Of a stretch of DNA of 64,000 nt, positions 36,263 through 45,397 are shown one piece after another (the first letter of the stretch is position 1; each line of letters opens with the position of its first letter). Origin of the DNA: Shewanella violacea DSS12 (GTDB lineage: Bacteria; Pseudomonadota; Gammaproteobacteria; Enterobacterales; Shewanellaceae); NCBI RefSeq assembly GCF_000091325.1, contig NC_014012.1, positions 4,485,685 to 4,549,684 on the forward strand, written 5' to 3'. The notes beneath the pieces are model-generated. The model was not told where the DNA came from and made no database searches. It saw only the letters and a program-made list of their open reading frames with translations. Made by a program: the position numbers and the translations under genes.

Positions 36263-36536
36263 TCTTATACTGCCAGCTTAACTTCATTGATCGTCATAAG
36301 TGACTAGCTCCAACCTTGATCAGGATAATAACTCCTGCATTATTCAAGCTTCACCTATCACCTTATATGGGCTCATACTTGCTGAATCTAGCCTCTATTT
36401 AGCCCTATATCGACAGCATCAACCCCAGCATAAAGGGCTTTAAACGTCAGCGACACTGAGTCAGTTCCTCTGGATTTATTACATAATTAATGCAATTGGT
36501 ATAATATAGGCCACCAATTTTGTCAGTGAATACCAA
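36263..36536. other. Intergenic region before the acyltransferases
   Basis: No gene was found. It ends with AATGCAATTGGTATAATA (36488-36505), a motif also seen near 6221-6238 and, inverted, near 39934; it looks like a short dispersed palindrome that also offers a -10-like TATAATA. Confidence 0.4.
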
Positions 36537-37442
36537 GTGGGTAGAGTTTTGTCATTAATCAGAGGCTGTCTGGCATTCGTGTGCACTCTAGCGAATACCA
36601 TTTTCTGGGTACTTCCTATCATCATATTTAGCCCGATTAAACTCATACCGATCCCTGTGATCAGCGACACCTGCTCTAGCTTGCTAGACAGCTGCGCCAC
36701 TGCCTGGATCACCATCAACGGCGTGATAGAACGTATTATCCATCCAGTAAATGTGCACATCCATAGCAATGCAGAACTTTCACCGAAAGAGTGGTACATG
36801 GTCATCGCCAATCACCAATCTTGGGTCGATATTTTAATTTTACAGCGAGTACTGAACCATAAAATCCCCTTCTTAAAGTTCTTCCTCAAGAAGGAGCTGA
36901 TCTTTGTGCCATTCTTGGGATTAGCCTGGTGGGCATTAGATTTTCCTTTCATGCGCCGCTACAGCACGGCACAACTGAGAAAGAACCCTAAGCTTAGGGG
37001 AAAAGATATCGAAATTACCCGTAAGGCCTGTGCTAAGTTTAAGTCTAAGCCTGTTAGTGTGATGAATTTTGTCGAAGGTACACGCTTTAAAGCCGACAAA
37101 CATAGGAAACAAAATTCACAGTTTAAACACCTGCTTAAGCCTAAGGCGGGCGGCCTGGCATTCGCGCTCTCGGCTATGGGTGAGCATATTCACAAGTTGG
37201 TCGACGTCTCTATCTATTATCCTGAGAAAGTGCCAACTTTTTGGGAATACATCAGTGGCCAAGTAAAAGAAGTTCATGTACATATCAGCGTGTCGGAGAT
37301 CCCAACGGCGATGCGTGGTGACTATATGAAAGATCGTAAATTTAAAATTGCTTTTCAGGAGCAGCTTAATCAACTTTGGCTAGATAAAGATAAAACCCTT
37401 GACCTATTAGCCCAGAAAAAACCTGCAAATCCAAAGGGATAA
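36537..37442 (+). CDS. 1-acyl-sn-glycerol-3-phosphate acyltransferase (YihG-like PlsC), first copy
   Basis: 301 residues: an N-terminal membrane helix, then the PlsC motifs NHQSWVD (acyltransferase HX4D) and FVEGTRF (substrate binding), as in YihG-type enzymes that load the sn-2 position of lysophosphatidate. A GTG at 36537 opens the frame; no clear ribosome site is seen, so the start is uncertain. A close paralogue follows 7 bp downstream. Confidence 0.82.
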   Translation: MGRVLSLIRGCLAFVCTLANTIFWVLPIIIFSPIKLIPIPVISDTCSSLLDSCATAWITINGVIERIIHPVNVHIHSNAELSPKEWYMVIANHQSWVDILILQRVLNHKIPFLKFFLKKELIFVPFLGLAWWALDFPFMRRYSTAQLRKNPKLRGKDIEITRKACAKFKSKPVSVMNFVEGTRFKADKHRKQNSQFKHLLKPKAGGLAFALSAMGEHIHKLVDVSIYYPEKVPTFWEYISGQVKEVHVHISVSEIPTAMRGDYMKDRKFKIAFQEQLNQLWLDKDKTLDLLAQKKPANPKG

Positions 37443-37449
37443 CTTCAAA

Positions 37450-38394
37450 ATGTTAAATTTCTTACCAGGTTCAGTGCTCTATTTTATTAGCTCACTGCTA
37501 TTGATCATCAATACCACCATCTGGGCTGGGTTGATCAGTCTTGGTGGAATCATTAAGTTACTCGTTCCTTTTACTGCGGGACGCGACCTGCTCACTAAGC
37601 TGATGAATCGCTTTATGTGGGCTTGGGCTACTGGCAACGGCGGCATACTCCACCTGCTTGCCGATATAGAGTGGGACATAGAAGGTCTGGAGAACCTGGA
37701 TGAAAACGCCTGGTATCTACTCATCAGTAACCACTTGAGCGGTTTAGATATTGCGGTACAAACCTATGTATTGCGCAATAATATCCCTATGCTTAAGTTT
37801 TTCCTCAAGCGTGAATTGATGTACATTCCGTTTATAGGTCTGGGCTGCTGGGCCTTAGACATGCCATTTATGAGCCGCACCAGTCCGGCCAAATTGAAGA
37901 AAAACCCTAAGCTTAAAGGCAAAGATCTTATCTCTACTAAACGCGCCTGTGAGAAGTTTAAGACCATGCCCACCTCTATCATCAACTATGTGGAAGGCAG
38001 TCGCTTTACAAAAGAGAAGCATAGACGTCAAGACTCTCCCTACCGATACCTGTTACGCCCTAAGGCTGGCGGTATAGCCTTCACGTTATCGGCCATGGGT
38101 GAACAGTTTACCAACCTACTAAACATCACCTTGGTCTATCCTGAGGCGAAAGACGACCCCCTGTCGGAAGTCATGCACGGTAAGATCAAGAAGATAGTCA
38201 TGAGAATTGAAGTTCTTCCGGTTCCTGAAGTCGATAACCTGCGCTACTTTTCTGAGCCTAAATACCGTGTCGATTTCCAGCGTTGGTTAAATCAAGCCTG
38301 GGAAGAGAAAGATGAGCAGATCCATCAGTTGATGATTAAGCATGGTGCAGTTAAGACTGACTCGAGCAAAGGACAAAACCAGCCCCTCATATAA
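37450..38394 (+). CDS. 1-acyl-sn-glycerol-3-phosphate acyltransferase (YihG-like PlsC), second copy
   Basis: A 314-residue paralogue of the preceding gene with SNHLSGLD (HX4D) and YVEGSRF motifs and an N-terminal membrane helix. The two paralogues (blocks LKFFLKREL and CEKFKTMP shared) are probably an operon and may differ in acyl-chain preference. AAGGGA precedes the ATG. The last ~90 codons are repeated three more times downstream as tandem fragments. Confidence 0.85.
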   Translation: MLNFLPGSVLYFISSLLLIINTTIWAGLISLGGIIKLLVPFTAGRDLLTKLMNRFMWAWATGNGGILHLLADIEWDIEGLENLDENAWYLLISNHLSGLDIAVQTYVLRNNIPMLKFFLKRELMYIPFIGLGCWALDMPFMSRTSPAKLKKNPKLKGKDLISTKRACEKFKTMPTSIINYVEGSRFTKEKHRRQDSPYRYLLRPKAGGIAFTLSAMGEQFTNLLNITLVYPEAKDDPLSEVMHGKIKKIVMRIEVLPVPEVDNLRYFSEPKYRVDFQRWLNQAWEEKDEQIHQLMIKHGAVKTDSSKGQNQPLI

Positions 38395-38441
38395 GAACAA
38401 ATAACCTCCTCAGCTCAAGTTAGCTAGCTTAAATACAACTA

Positions 38442-39161
38442 GGTCTATCCTGAGGCGAAAGACGAGCCTCAGTCTGCGGAAGTCATGCACGGTAAGATCA
38501 AGAAGATAGTCATGAGAATTGAAGTTCTTCCGGTTCTTGAAGTCGATAACCTGCGCTACTTTTCTGAGCCTAAATACCGTGTCGATTTCCAGCGTTGGTT
38601 AAATCAAGCCTGGGAAGAGAAAGATGAGCAGATCCACCAGTTGATGATTAAGCATGGTGCAGTTAAGACTGACTCGAGCAAAGGACAAAACCAGCCCCTC
38701 ATATAAGAACAAATAACCTCCTCAGCTCAAGTTAGCTAGCTTAAATACAACTAGGTCTATCCTGAGGCGAAAGACGAGCCTCAGTCTGCGGAAGTCATGC
38801 ACGGTAAGATCAAGAAGATAGTCATGAGAATTGAAGTTCTTCCGGTTCTTGAAGTCGATAACCTGCGCTACTTTTCTGAGCCTAAATACCGTGTCGATTT
38901 CCAGCGTTGGTTAAATCAAGCCTGGGAAGAGAAAGATGAGCAGATCCACCAGTTGATGATTAAGCATGGTGCAGTTAAGACTGACTCAAGCAAAGGATAA
39001 ACCCAGTTCCTGAAGTCGATAACCTAGGCTACTTTTCTGAGCCTAAATACCGTGTCGATTTCCTGCCTTGGTTAAATCAGGCCAGGGAAGAGAAAGATGA
39101 GCAGATCCATCAGTTGATGATTAAGCATGGTGCAGTTAAGACTGACTCGAGTAAGAGATAA
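38442..39161 (+). repeat. 312-bp tandem amplification of the acyltransferase 3' end
   Basis: The segment from GGTCTATCCTGAGGCG (38133 in the intact gene) is repeated at 38442 and 38754 with a 312-bp period; a degenerate, shorter third copy spans 39001-39161. Each full unit encodes MHGKIKKIVMRIEVLP to the stop, plus 60 bp of the intergenic spacer. The full copies carry a Pro-to-Leu change (PEVDN to LEVDN) shared by both, so they arose from one another after the first duplication. They are not expected to make a functional enzyme. Confidence 0.9.
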
Positions 39162-39496
39162 CCTACGCTGATGTTATATGGAAGTGGACCTTACCGCTTC
39201 CATGTTACTTAGGTATGATTTCCCCACCTTCGAACATTTAGCTCAAAATACCAGCAGAACAATATTACTTACATAAAACTGGTCGCCTGTTTACCCTCAC
39301 ATTTTTCACCTTGAGTACGTCCGCCAAAGCCAGCAATAACGAGTTAATTTGCTTCTGTCAGTAGTATAAACTCTATAAAACAGTCAAGTTTAAATATGCC
39401 TGCCGAATAATCCAACTGGATTTGTGACTCAAAAGTTATTACCTTATATTCGCGTTTGCTGAATTTCTCAGCAAGATAAATATAAGAAATGTATTG
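39162..39496. other. Intergenic region after the acyltransferase repeats
   Basis: About 335 bp of AT-rich sequence with no convincing gene. It presumably holds the promoter of the lipoprotein gene at 39497. Confidence 0.4.
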
Positions 39497-39910
39497 ATGA
39501 ATATTGCAAATTTATCAGGGAAGAATTTTTCGCTCAGGCTTAGAAGCATCTTAGTCTGTATTGCTATACTGCTCACAGGATGTAGCAGCTTATCGGCACC
39601 CATATCCAACTCATCTCAAGTACTGCATGTCAGTGTCACTGAGCTCAGTCAATATTGGATTGTAAAAGGCGGCGCTCTGGACTGGTCAATACTGTTCCCA
39701 GAGCAAACAGTAACTAGCGACTTTACCGCTAACCTTGTGATTAATTCTCAGGGGAAAATACAGCTGATAGATCTAACTCAGCAATCTGGCAGCTTTAAAA
39801 TTGACGAACATAAGCTCGACGTTTTTTCCCGTCAGAGCTTTATTCCCACCAAGAACAATCACACCAATCAAGCTGTCTCTGTCACCGTAGAAATCATACA
39901 GAACCAATAA
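39497..39910 (+). CDS. Lipoprotein with a TonB-C-like fold (tentative)
   Basis: 137 residues with an LLTGC lipobox after a hydrophobic segment (residues 16-32). The mature part contains VTSDFTANLVINSQGKIQLIDL, then QSFIPTKNN and a VSVTVEI strand, an arrangement resembling TonB C-terminal domains, which bind partner proteins at the envelope. The TonB-like reading is weak. The ATG at 39497 is preferred over the TTG at 39494. A strong terminator follows. Confidence 0.55.
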   Translation: MNIANLSGKNFSLRLRSILVCIAILLTGCSSLSAPISNSSQVLHVSVTELSQYWIVKGGALDWSILFPEQTVTSDFTANLVINSQGKIQLIDLTQQSGSFKIDEHKLDVFSRQSFIPTKNNHTNQAVSVTVEIIQNQ

Positions 39911-39961
39911 TTAGACCGCTACACCTAAGGGTATAATACCAATCGGTATAAACCCGGACAC

Positions 39962-39988
39962 AAAAAAGGCGCTTTAGGCGCCTTTTTT
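39962..39988. terminator. Bidirectional terminator
   Basis: AAAAAAGGCGC pairs with GGCGCC plus a T-run around TTTA. It lies between the plus-strand lipoprotein gene and the minus-strand ilvE, serving both. Confidence 0.85.
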
Positions 39989-40018
39989 AATATTTCGATT
40001 TATCAGCTTTAACTGGGA

Positions 40019-41107
40019 TTAGATTTGGCGATTAACCAGCTGCATCCAGCCATTAGGCCCTTCAATCTTACCCTTCTGGATATCGGTTAATACCTGGTAA
40101 ATACGACGGGTATTCTTGCCCACATGGCCATCACCCACAGTGACAACACGATTATCTTCGAAGATATATGAACCAACAGGTGACACCACGGCCGCGGTGC
40201 CGAAGCCTCCCGCCTCGATAATCTCACCAGATTCGATATCTGCGATGAACTTATCTAACATCACAGTCTCCTGACGCACTTCACAACCCAATAGCTCGCC
40301 TAGCTCCAGAATCGACACTGAGGTGATCGACTTGAGGATAGTATCGGTAAACGTAGGAATAATCACAGTGCCATCTTTAAGCACGTGGAAGTGATTCATA
40401 GCGCCAACTTCTTCGATCTGCTTGTTGCTGGCATCTAGATACAAGACTTGAGCGGCGCCGTATTCGGCTGCAGCCTTACCCGCTTTCAATGAGGCGGCGT
40501 AGTTACCCGCAGCCTTAGATGCACCTGTACCACCGGAAACTGCACGATGAAAACGCTCACTGATCAGTAAACGAATAGCCTTATCGAACCCGTCTGAATA
40601 ATAGGGACCACTCGGACTCAGAATGACACAGAAGGTGTACTCTTCACTCGGGCTCACCGACAATCTGTCTTCGGTGGCGAAGATAAACGGACGAATATAG
40701 AGACAGGCATCTTCCTGCATCGGAAACCAGAGTCTATCGACATCGATAAGCGCATTGATGCCGGCTAACTGTAGCTCTTCATCTATCGCTGGGATACAGA
40801 GGATGTCCGCTGAACGATTGAGACGCTCGGCATTCTTATTTAAACGAAAGGTATAAATTTCCTCGTCATCGTGTCTGAATGCCTTAGCACCTTCGAACAC
40901 AGATTGGCCGTAGTGTAGGGCTATGGCGCCGGGGGCAATTTGAAAAGGTCCGTAAGGTACGACTCTTGGATCATGCCACTCCCCATTACGATAATCCATT
41001 AGAAACATATGATCGGTTCTGAGATTACCGAAGCCCACATTTTCTTTAGGCTCGAACTGTTCAGTGCGGCGCTCAGACGCAGGTTTTAAATTATAGTTTA
41101 TTTGCAT
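40019..41107 (-). CDS. ilvE: Branched-chain amino acid aminotransferase
   Basis: A 362-residue fold-type IV aminotransferase of the longer BCAT subgroup. Conserved blocks: HYGQSVFEGAKAFR, YIRPFIFATED, and the PLP-lysine region GGTGASKAAGNYAAS. It interconverts Leu, Ile and Val with their keto acids. AGGTGG lies before the ATG at 41107. A perfect CRP-type palindrome lies 71 bp upstream, suggesting catabolite control of branched-chain amino acid use. Confidence 0.93.
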   Translation of the reverse strand: MQINYNLKPASERRTEQFEPKENVGFGNLRTDHMFLMDYRNGEWHDPRVVPYGPFQIAPGAIALHYGQSVFEGAKAFRHDDEEIYTFRLNKNAERLNRSADILCIPAIDEELQLAGINALIDVDRLWFPMQEDACLYIRPFIFATEDRLSVSPSEEYTFCVILSPSGPYYSDGFDKAIRLLISERFHRAVSGGTGASKAAGNYAASLKAGKAAAEYGAAQVLYLDASNKQIEEVGAMNHFHVLKDGTVIIPTFTDTILKSITSVSILELGELLGCEVRQETVMLDKFIADIESGEIIEAGGFGTAAVVSPVGSYIFEDNRVVTVGDGHVGKNTRRIYQVLTDIQKGKIEGPNGWMQLVNRQI

Positions 41108-41177
41108 TGCATACCACCTTGATTACTGAATAAGCAGACTATGGAGGAGAGGCACTAAAGTCAAGCAGAATGGGGAC

Positions 41178-41193
41178 TGTGATTAACATCACA
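41178..41193. promoter_or_regulatory. CRP-like site upstream of ilvE
   Basis: TGTGATTAACATCACA, a perfect TGTGA-N6-TCACA palindrome 71 bp upstream of the ilvE start. Confidence 0.7.
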
Positions 41194-41288
41194 GTGTTTG
41201 AAATATGTAAAAAAAATCAGCCTCAATTAGAGAACAAATAACACTCGAACCTAAGTCTGCCACCGCTAATAACACCTTAGCCCATAGC

Positions 41289-42650
41289 TTAATCTTTCTG
41301 CATCCCTTGAAGAGATTCAAAACTAGCAGTTTCATCTGTATTAGCTAAGGTAAAGGTCTCCTGATGGATATGGCGCTTCAACACTATATCTAGCAGTGTG
41401 GTCTGATCAGCTTTAATTAACCGACTCACTTGATTAGCTTCACTATGATATTCGGCAGTTCGATAATAACTAAATCCTGTATCTGGCCTGGGAACAATTT
41501 TAACACCTACCTTACCCTCAGCCACCGAGTGTAATTTTTTGGTATCCAGATAAAGTGTCACGCAATTGCCGTTATGACTATTTTTTTGCTTATCCAGCAT
41601 AAAACCCTTAGGTAACTTGCCAGGATGAAAATCTGGGCCACTGAGCAGGTATAGATCGAAATCCGTCACCTTATGGCCAAGATCATCCGAGACCCGCACC
41701 ACTAACATGCTATGACGTCGCTTTTTCTTTACCTTATCAGTACGCAGTTTCATCGCCTTAGAAGCGTCCGCGTATTGGCTGTTATTTCCAACAGATAAAC
41801 AGTCCAGTATCGAAGATACCACTCTCTTCTTACTGGCATTTTTTCGCGTCACTGATGCCATGATGCCCATAGTGTCCTGACTATGACTGGCTTTGGGAAT
41901 TATCTCGAATGCACACTCCTGAAGCGGAACTTGATAGTCATCCAGAGTCAATCGGCTCACACAATCACCTTCGAATCCCATGCAAGTGAGCAAGGGGTCC
42001 TGAATCAAGCGTATATGAGTGAAGTTCATATTTGCGGCGGCGCTTCTCACTACGCCGTCGGAGCCTGGCTCGGCGGTATAGCTATTCATATAATCATACA
42101 AACTGGGATCTATGGTCTCGCCAGTGAGCACAAAAGGGAAAATGCCTAGGTCACTAACACTGTACTTTAGCCAATTGAGGTTCAATCTATGTTGACCATC
42201 ACTGCCAAGCTCAAGCCAGTCGAGCACCCGCTGACCCGGCTCTACGCCATCGAACCAGGCTTTGAGGCGGCCAACCCTAGACTTACCTATCTGAGCTAAA
42301 GCCGAGCCATGATTGGCAGGTGCCAGCATGATTAGATGCTTTAGCGGGGCAGTTTCCAATTGAGTCTGGCCATAATATCTATCCAGCCAAGCACGGATCA
42401 CAGGTCCACCCGTAGAGTGAGTGATCACAGAAAAATAGTCATCACCCAGCTCTCGCTTGCGCGCAGCTTCGAACGCTATAGCAATATCTTCCAATGTGAC
42501 TTGATCGTTGAAGCTGATATAGCGGCCAAGATAGAGATGCTGAATATCCAACTCGAGTTCAGGTGCTGCCAAGTTAATTAAGGCTTGGGGCAAGTCACCA
42601 TAGGTATCTGTATTGGTAACGCTCCAACCGTGTACAAAGACCAGCTTCAT
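41289..42650 (-). CDS. Alpha/beta-hydrolase (lipase-like) with a C-terminal accessory domain
   Basis: The N-terminus KLVFVHGWSVTNTDTYGDL is an oxyanion-hole strand and VITHSTGGPVIRAWL holds the nucleophile Ser in a HSTGG elbow (about residue 86). The catalytic His is likely in IIPKASHSQDTMG. The C-terminal ~160 residues (HSMLVVRVSDDLGHKVTDFDLYLLSGPDF) look like a beta domain. No signal peptide is seen, so it may be cytoplasmic or exported by another route. Similar proteins are called lipases or phospholipases; the substrate is unknown. The ATG at 42650 lacks a good ribosome site. Confidence 0.7.
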   Translation of the reverse strand: MKLVFVHGWSVTNTDTYGDLPQALINLAAPELELDIQHLYLGRYISFNDQVTLEDIAIAFEAARKRELGDDYFSVITHSTGGPVIRAWLDRYYGQTQLETAPLKHLIMLAPANHGSALAQIGKSRVGRLKAWFDGVEPGQRVLDWLELGSDGQHRLNLNWLKYSVSDLGIFPFVLTGETIDPSLYDYMNSYTAEPGSDGVVRSAAANMNFTHIRLIQDPLLTCMGFEGDCVSRLTLDDYQVPLQECAFEIIPKASHSQDTMGIMASVTRKNASKKRVVSSILDCLSVGNNSQYADASKAMKLRTDKVKKKRRHSMLVVRVSDDLGHKVTDFDLYLLSGPDFHPGKLPKGFMLDKQKNSHNGNCVTLYLDTKKLHSVAEGKVGVKIVPRPDTGFSYYRTAEYHSEANQVSRLIKADQTTLLDIVLKRHIHQETFTLANTDETASFESLQGMQKD

Positions 42651-43039
42651 AATAAGCCCCAATTAAGCTAAATATCAGCGCCTTAATATATCAATATCTT
42701 TCTTGATTTCAAATTCTATCTCTATTTAGAAATAAAACCGCCAAATTCATTAAATCTCATCAGAAGATTAATAATGAAAATATCAGCAGCCACTTAAGCA
42801 TTTTCATTGAGATATAGCAGTTAGACTCAAGTCTTTAATAGATAAATAGATAGATAAACAAATAGAGCACAGTTAAAAACACCACCTCATAGCTAGTAAC
42901 TAAACACACTATAAATCAGTCACATAGATATTAGCTGCAAAGGTTTTTCATTACTATATTTCACTCTGAATTTTAATTCGGTTATTCCATTCAGTTATCG
43001 TTCAGGCAGATCCAACTAGTATGCCCTCAACGAAAACCA
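42651..43039. other. Intergenic region, AT-rich
   Basis: No gene is seen. Rich in TAGATA-type runs near 42838-42870; precedes the 15-bp repeats and the outer-membrane protein gene. Confidence 0.4.
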
Positions 43040-43103
43040 AGTGACTGAAATTTAAGTCGCTTAAATCTAAGTCACTGAATGTAAGTTACTTAAATTTGAG
43101 TCA
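43040..43103 (+). repeat. 15-bp tandem repeats upstream of the OMP gene
   Basis: About four and a half units of AAGTGACTGAAATTT, AAGTCGCTTAAATCT, AAGTCACTGAATGT, AAGTTACTTAAATTT and GAGTCAC. It ends 23 bp before the start codon, so it lies in the 5' leader or promoter. Confidence 0.75.
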
Positions 43104-43126
43104 CAAATAATCAGAGAGTGAGCATA

Positions 43127-43735
43127 ATGAAAACCAAACTTTTAGTACTAACAGCAGTAATCGTCACAGCAATGTCAGCACCTACTATGGCAGCAGACTG
43201 GTTTATCGGTGGTGGCGTAGGTGCACAGCAGAACAACTATAAATCATCGTCAACAAAATCGAGTGATACTTTGAAAGTTGCGCCTATCACTACAAATACA
43301 AGCGAAAAAGAGAACAATGAGTTTTACGAAGTTCGTGGTGGTGCTTACCTCAACGATAATAATCGTATCTACAGCACTTACTCATATAACTCTGACGACT
43401 TCACTAAACAGCAGAGCCTGCTGCTATCTTATGACTATCTAATCGGCTTAGGCGTGAATAACAAGCTTAACTGGTTTATAGGTGCCACGGCTGGTGTTAA
43501 TCACGTAAGTCCTGATACTCAAGACTTAAGCTCTAAGAATAGCTTCATCTGGGGTGGTCAAACAGGTTTTATGTACAAGATCAGTGACAAGTTGAGCACA
43601 GAGCTTGGTTATCGTTACCTGACACAGAATACTGATTTTACCAGTAAGTTCTCCGATGAGAAGTACACTACAACATTTACCGATTCACTGGATAATTCTC
43701 AGCAAGTTTATCTAGCTGTCGATTATCGCTTCTAA
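43127..43735 (+). CDS. Outer-membrane beta-barrel protein
   Basis: 202 residues: signal peptide (residues 1-22, ending PTMA), then alternating strands (WFIGGGVGAQ, EFYEVRGGAYL, NRIYSTYSYNS, LSTELGYRYLTQN) and a C-terminal aromatic VYLAVDYRF typical of an outer-membrane barrel of about eight strands (OmpA-like/opacity type). GAGTGAG lies upstream of the ATG. A terminator follows directly. Role unknown; possibly an adhesion or porin-like surface protein. Confidence 0.82.
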   Translation: MKTKLLVLTAVIVTAMSAPTMAADWFIGGGVGAQQNNYKSSSTKSSDTLKVAPITTNTSEKENNEFYEVRGGAYLNDNNRIYSTYSYNSDDFTKQQSLLLSYDYLIGLGVNNKLNWFIGATAGVNHVSPDTQDLSSKNSFIWGGQTGFMYKISDKLSTELGYRYLTQNTDFTSKFSDEKYTTTFTDSLDNSQQVYLAVDYRF

Positions 43736-43749
43736 GCAAGTATTTTAAG

Positions 43750-43777
43750 AAAAAAAGCCCCATGTGGGCTTTTTTTT
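43750..43777 (+). terminator. Rho-independent terminator after the OMP gene
   Basis: A-run plus GCCC pairs with GGGC plus a seven-T run. Confidence 0.88.
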
Positions 43778-44338
43778 CGTCTGTATTTCCCACATAAGAA
43801 GACTAGGAGTACTTATCATTAGATTGTGGCATTCATGATTATCTAGCACGGGAAAGTATAAATTCTGATTCCTGAACCTTGAGTTAACAGAGTCAGAAAC
43901 GGTGACAGGAACTGGGCTCAATATAGAAACACCCTAAGATAAGCTCAATAGCTGATATTCAGGCTAAGCATTAAGGGGCTGGAAACTATCTTCATTAGAC
44001 TCATTAGCATCACTTGCACGCCAATAGCTAAATCGACCAGCTTAAGCAGAATAATAATCTAGACCGATAATCCGCTTATCAAACCGCTAATTTTAGGTAA
44101 GAATCAAGCAAATGAATAGCCAATGAAAATCCAGCTAGAGTGGCAAGCAGTCAACAACAAGCTAGCTTATCTCGTTAAAAAACGACCATTTCACCAACCC
44201 TATGGTAACAAGTGCAAATAAAAGCCTTTTTCTGTCTATTTTCAGCGACTTTTTTCATCAATCAGCATAATTAACTATTCACTACAGTCCTTGCACTGAT
44301 AGAATAATCACACCATCTAGAAACTATTAGGACTCTCT
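43778..44338. other. Intergenic region, no gene seen
   Basis: 560 bp without a credible frame or strong motif; holds the zapB promoter. Confidence 0.4.
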
Positions 44339-44542
44339 ATGAGCCTTGAACTACTGTCCAAGCTGGAGACAAAAATCCAAGCAGCACTTGAAACTATCGA
44401 GCTATTAAGAATGGAGCTTGAAGACGAGAAGCAGAAAGGCATTAGTCTAGCTGACAGAAACCAACAGCTGAGCCAAGATCTTAATGCTTGGACTGAAAAA
44501 GTCACCGGACTCGTTGGCTTGCTCAATGAAGAAGTGAGCTAG
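44339..44542 (+). CDS. zapB: Cell division protein ZapB
   Basis: A 67-residue coiled coil from end to end: [31 protein letters not shown], matching the ZapB start ([20 protein letters not shown]) and its ending [18 protein letters not shown]. ZapB binds ZapA and stabilises the Z ring at mid-cell. A little shorter than E. coli ZapB (81). Confidence 0.85.
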   Translation: MSLELLSKLETKIQAALETIELLRMELEDEKQKGISLADRNQQLSQDLNAWTEKVTGLVGLLNEEVS

Positions 44543-44590
44543 CACAGAGAATCAAACTCTCTGTACTGTTTATATAGCATAAGCGAAGAT

Positions 44591-44803
44591 TTAAGCCATC
44601 TTCGCTTCGCTAGTTTGAGCTTCGATTAATTCATTCAACTCTATGATGGCTTGTTTTACTTGCGGTAAGCTCTTCCTTGGCAATAAAAATCTCCCTTTCT
44701 CAAATTCTAAACGACCTAAGTCCTTTACCCAGATCACTCCAGATAAAAAAATACGCGCATGTTTCACGATAATCTTTGGTGCATAGATAGGAAAAACTCT
44801 CAC
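44591..44803 (-). CDS. ytfK: DUF1107/YtfK-like protein
   Basis: A 70-residue basic protein: VFPIYAPKIIVKHARIFLSG, then WVKDLGRLEFEKGRFLLP, which aligns with E. coli YtfK (AKYVKILFRGRLYIKDVG, FDKGKILIP). YtfK stimulates SpoT-dependent (p)ppGpp synthesis in E. coli; the same role here is inferred. A textbook AAGGAGG stands four bases before the GTG start at 44803; an ATG between them is out of frame. Confidence 0.75.
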   Translation of the reverse strand: MRVFPIYAPKIIVKHARIFLSGVIWVKDLGRLEFEKGRFLLPRKSLPQVKQAIIELNELIEAQTSEAKMA

Positions 44804-45010
44804 ATAGCCTCCTTGTTATAAGTGTTTACTGACCGCAGTAGTATTTATTTAGATTCGACTCTGAGTTGGACAGATGTTTTACCATGAGAGTTGCATTAAT
44901 AAATGTTTTTTTTTGTAACTATTTGAAACAGTATCTTTAGCGATAAAACTTGTTCTTGTCTATCAGACCTATAGCTAACAATTAATTTTAAAATGTCGCT
45001 TGCCAATAAA

Positions 45011-45108
45011 TTGACACCCTGCTAGATTAGCTTGGTTACTCAGGGTAAAACTGAGCCCTATGGCTCGATAGCCGTATTTCTTGCGACCAAGAAATGCGGT
45101 TTTTTTTT
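45011..45108 (+). ncRNA. Candidate small RNA or orphan terminator
   Basis: A TTGACA (45011-45016) is followed by a GAGCC-CTAT-GGCTC hairpin (45053-45066) and a strong intrinsic terminator, CCGTATTTCTTG/CAAGAAATGCGG (45072-45099) plus nine Ts. No plus-strand gene precedes it closely, since both flanking genes are on the minus strand, so a short transcript of about 60-70 nt is plausible. The -10 box is poor and the family is not recognised. Confidence 0.45.
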
Positions 45109-45345
45109 GCCTAAATTTAAGCTAACTCTTGTCTATAGCAGCCTATAACTAAACTTTTCATATAAGCATATGTCATTCAGGCATGCTTATGACCGGGATC
45201 CATATTTTAGCAGTAAGACTGAATTCAGGCAGAGAAAGTTGCGAGTTTTAAGCTGTAAGGTCCAAGAAAGAGCTAAGAAGGCTGCAAGTATTCAAGCTAA
45301 AGCATCAATCGGCATAGCTCCTTATTAAAAGAAGCCAGACACAAA
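45109..45345. other. Intergenic, no gene seen
   Basis: Nothing recognised between the candidate RNA and the dsbA terminator. Confidence 0.4.
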
Positions 45346-45368
45346 AAAAGGAGCCATAGGCTCCTTTT
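45346..45368 (-). terminator. Terminator after dsbA
   Basis: AAAAGGAGCC and GGCTCCTTTT around ATA; lies 30 bp downstream of the dsbA stop. Confidence 0.82.
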
Positions 45369-45397
45369 CGATAAAACGTATGACTGCTGAAATAAGC

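Noticed and set aside
38485..39000. Two extra small proteins starting MHGKIKK
   Set aside because: They are internal fragments of the acyltransferase repeated in tandem, without ribosome sites.
45011..45108. Spot 42 RNA or a c-di-GMP riboswitch
   Set aside because: The sequence does not match the Spot 42 5' region or the conserved core of GEMM riboswitches, and no gene lies downstream on the same strand.
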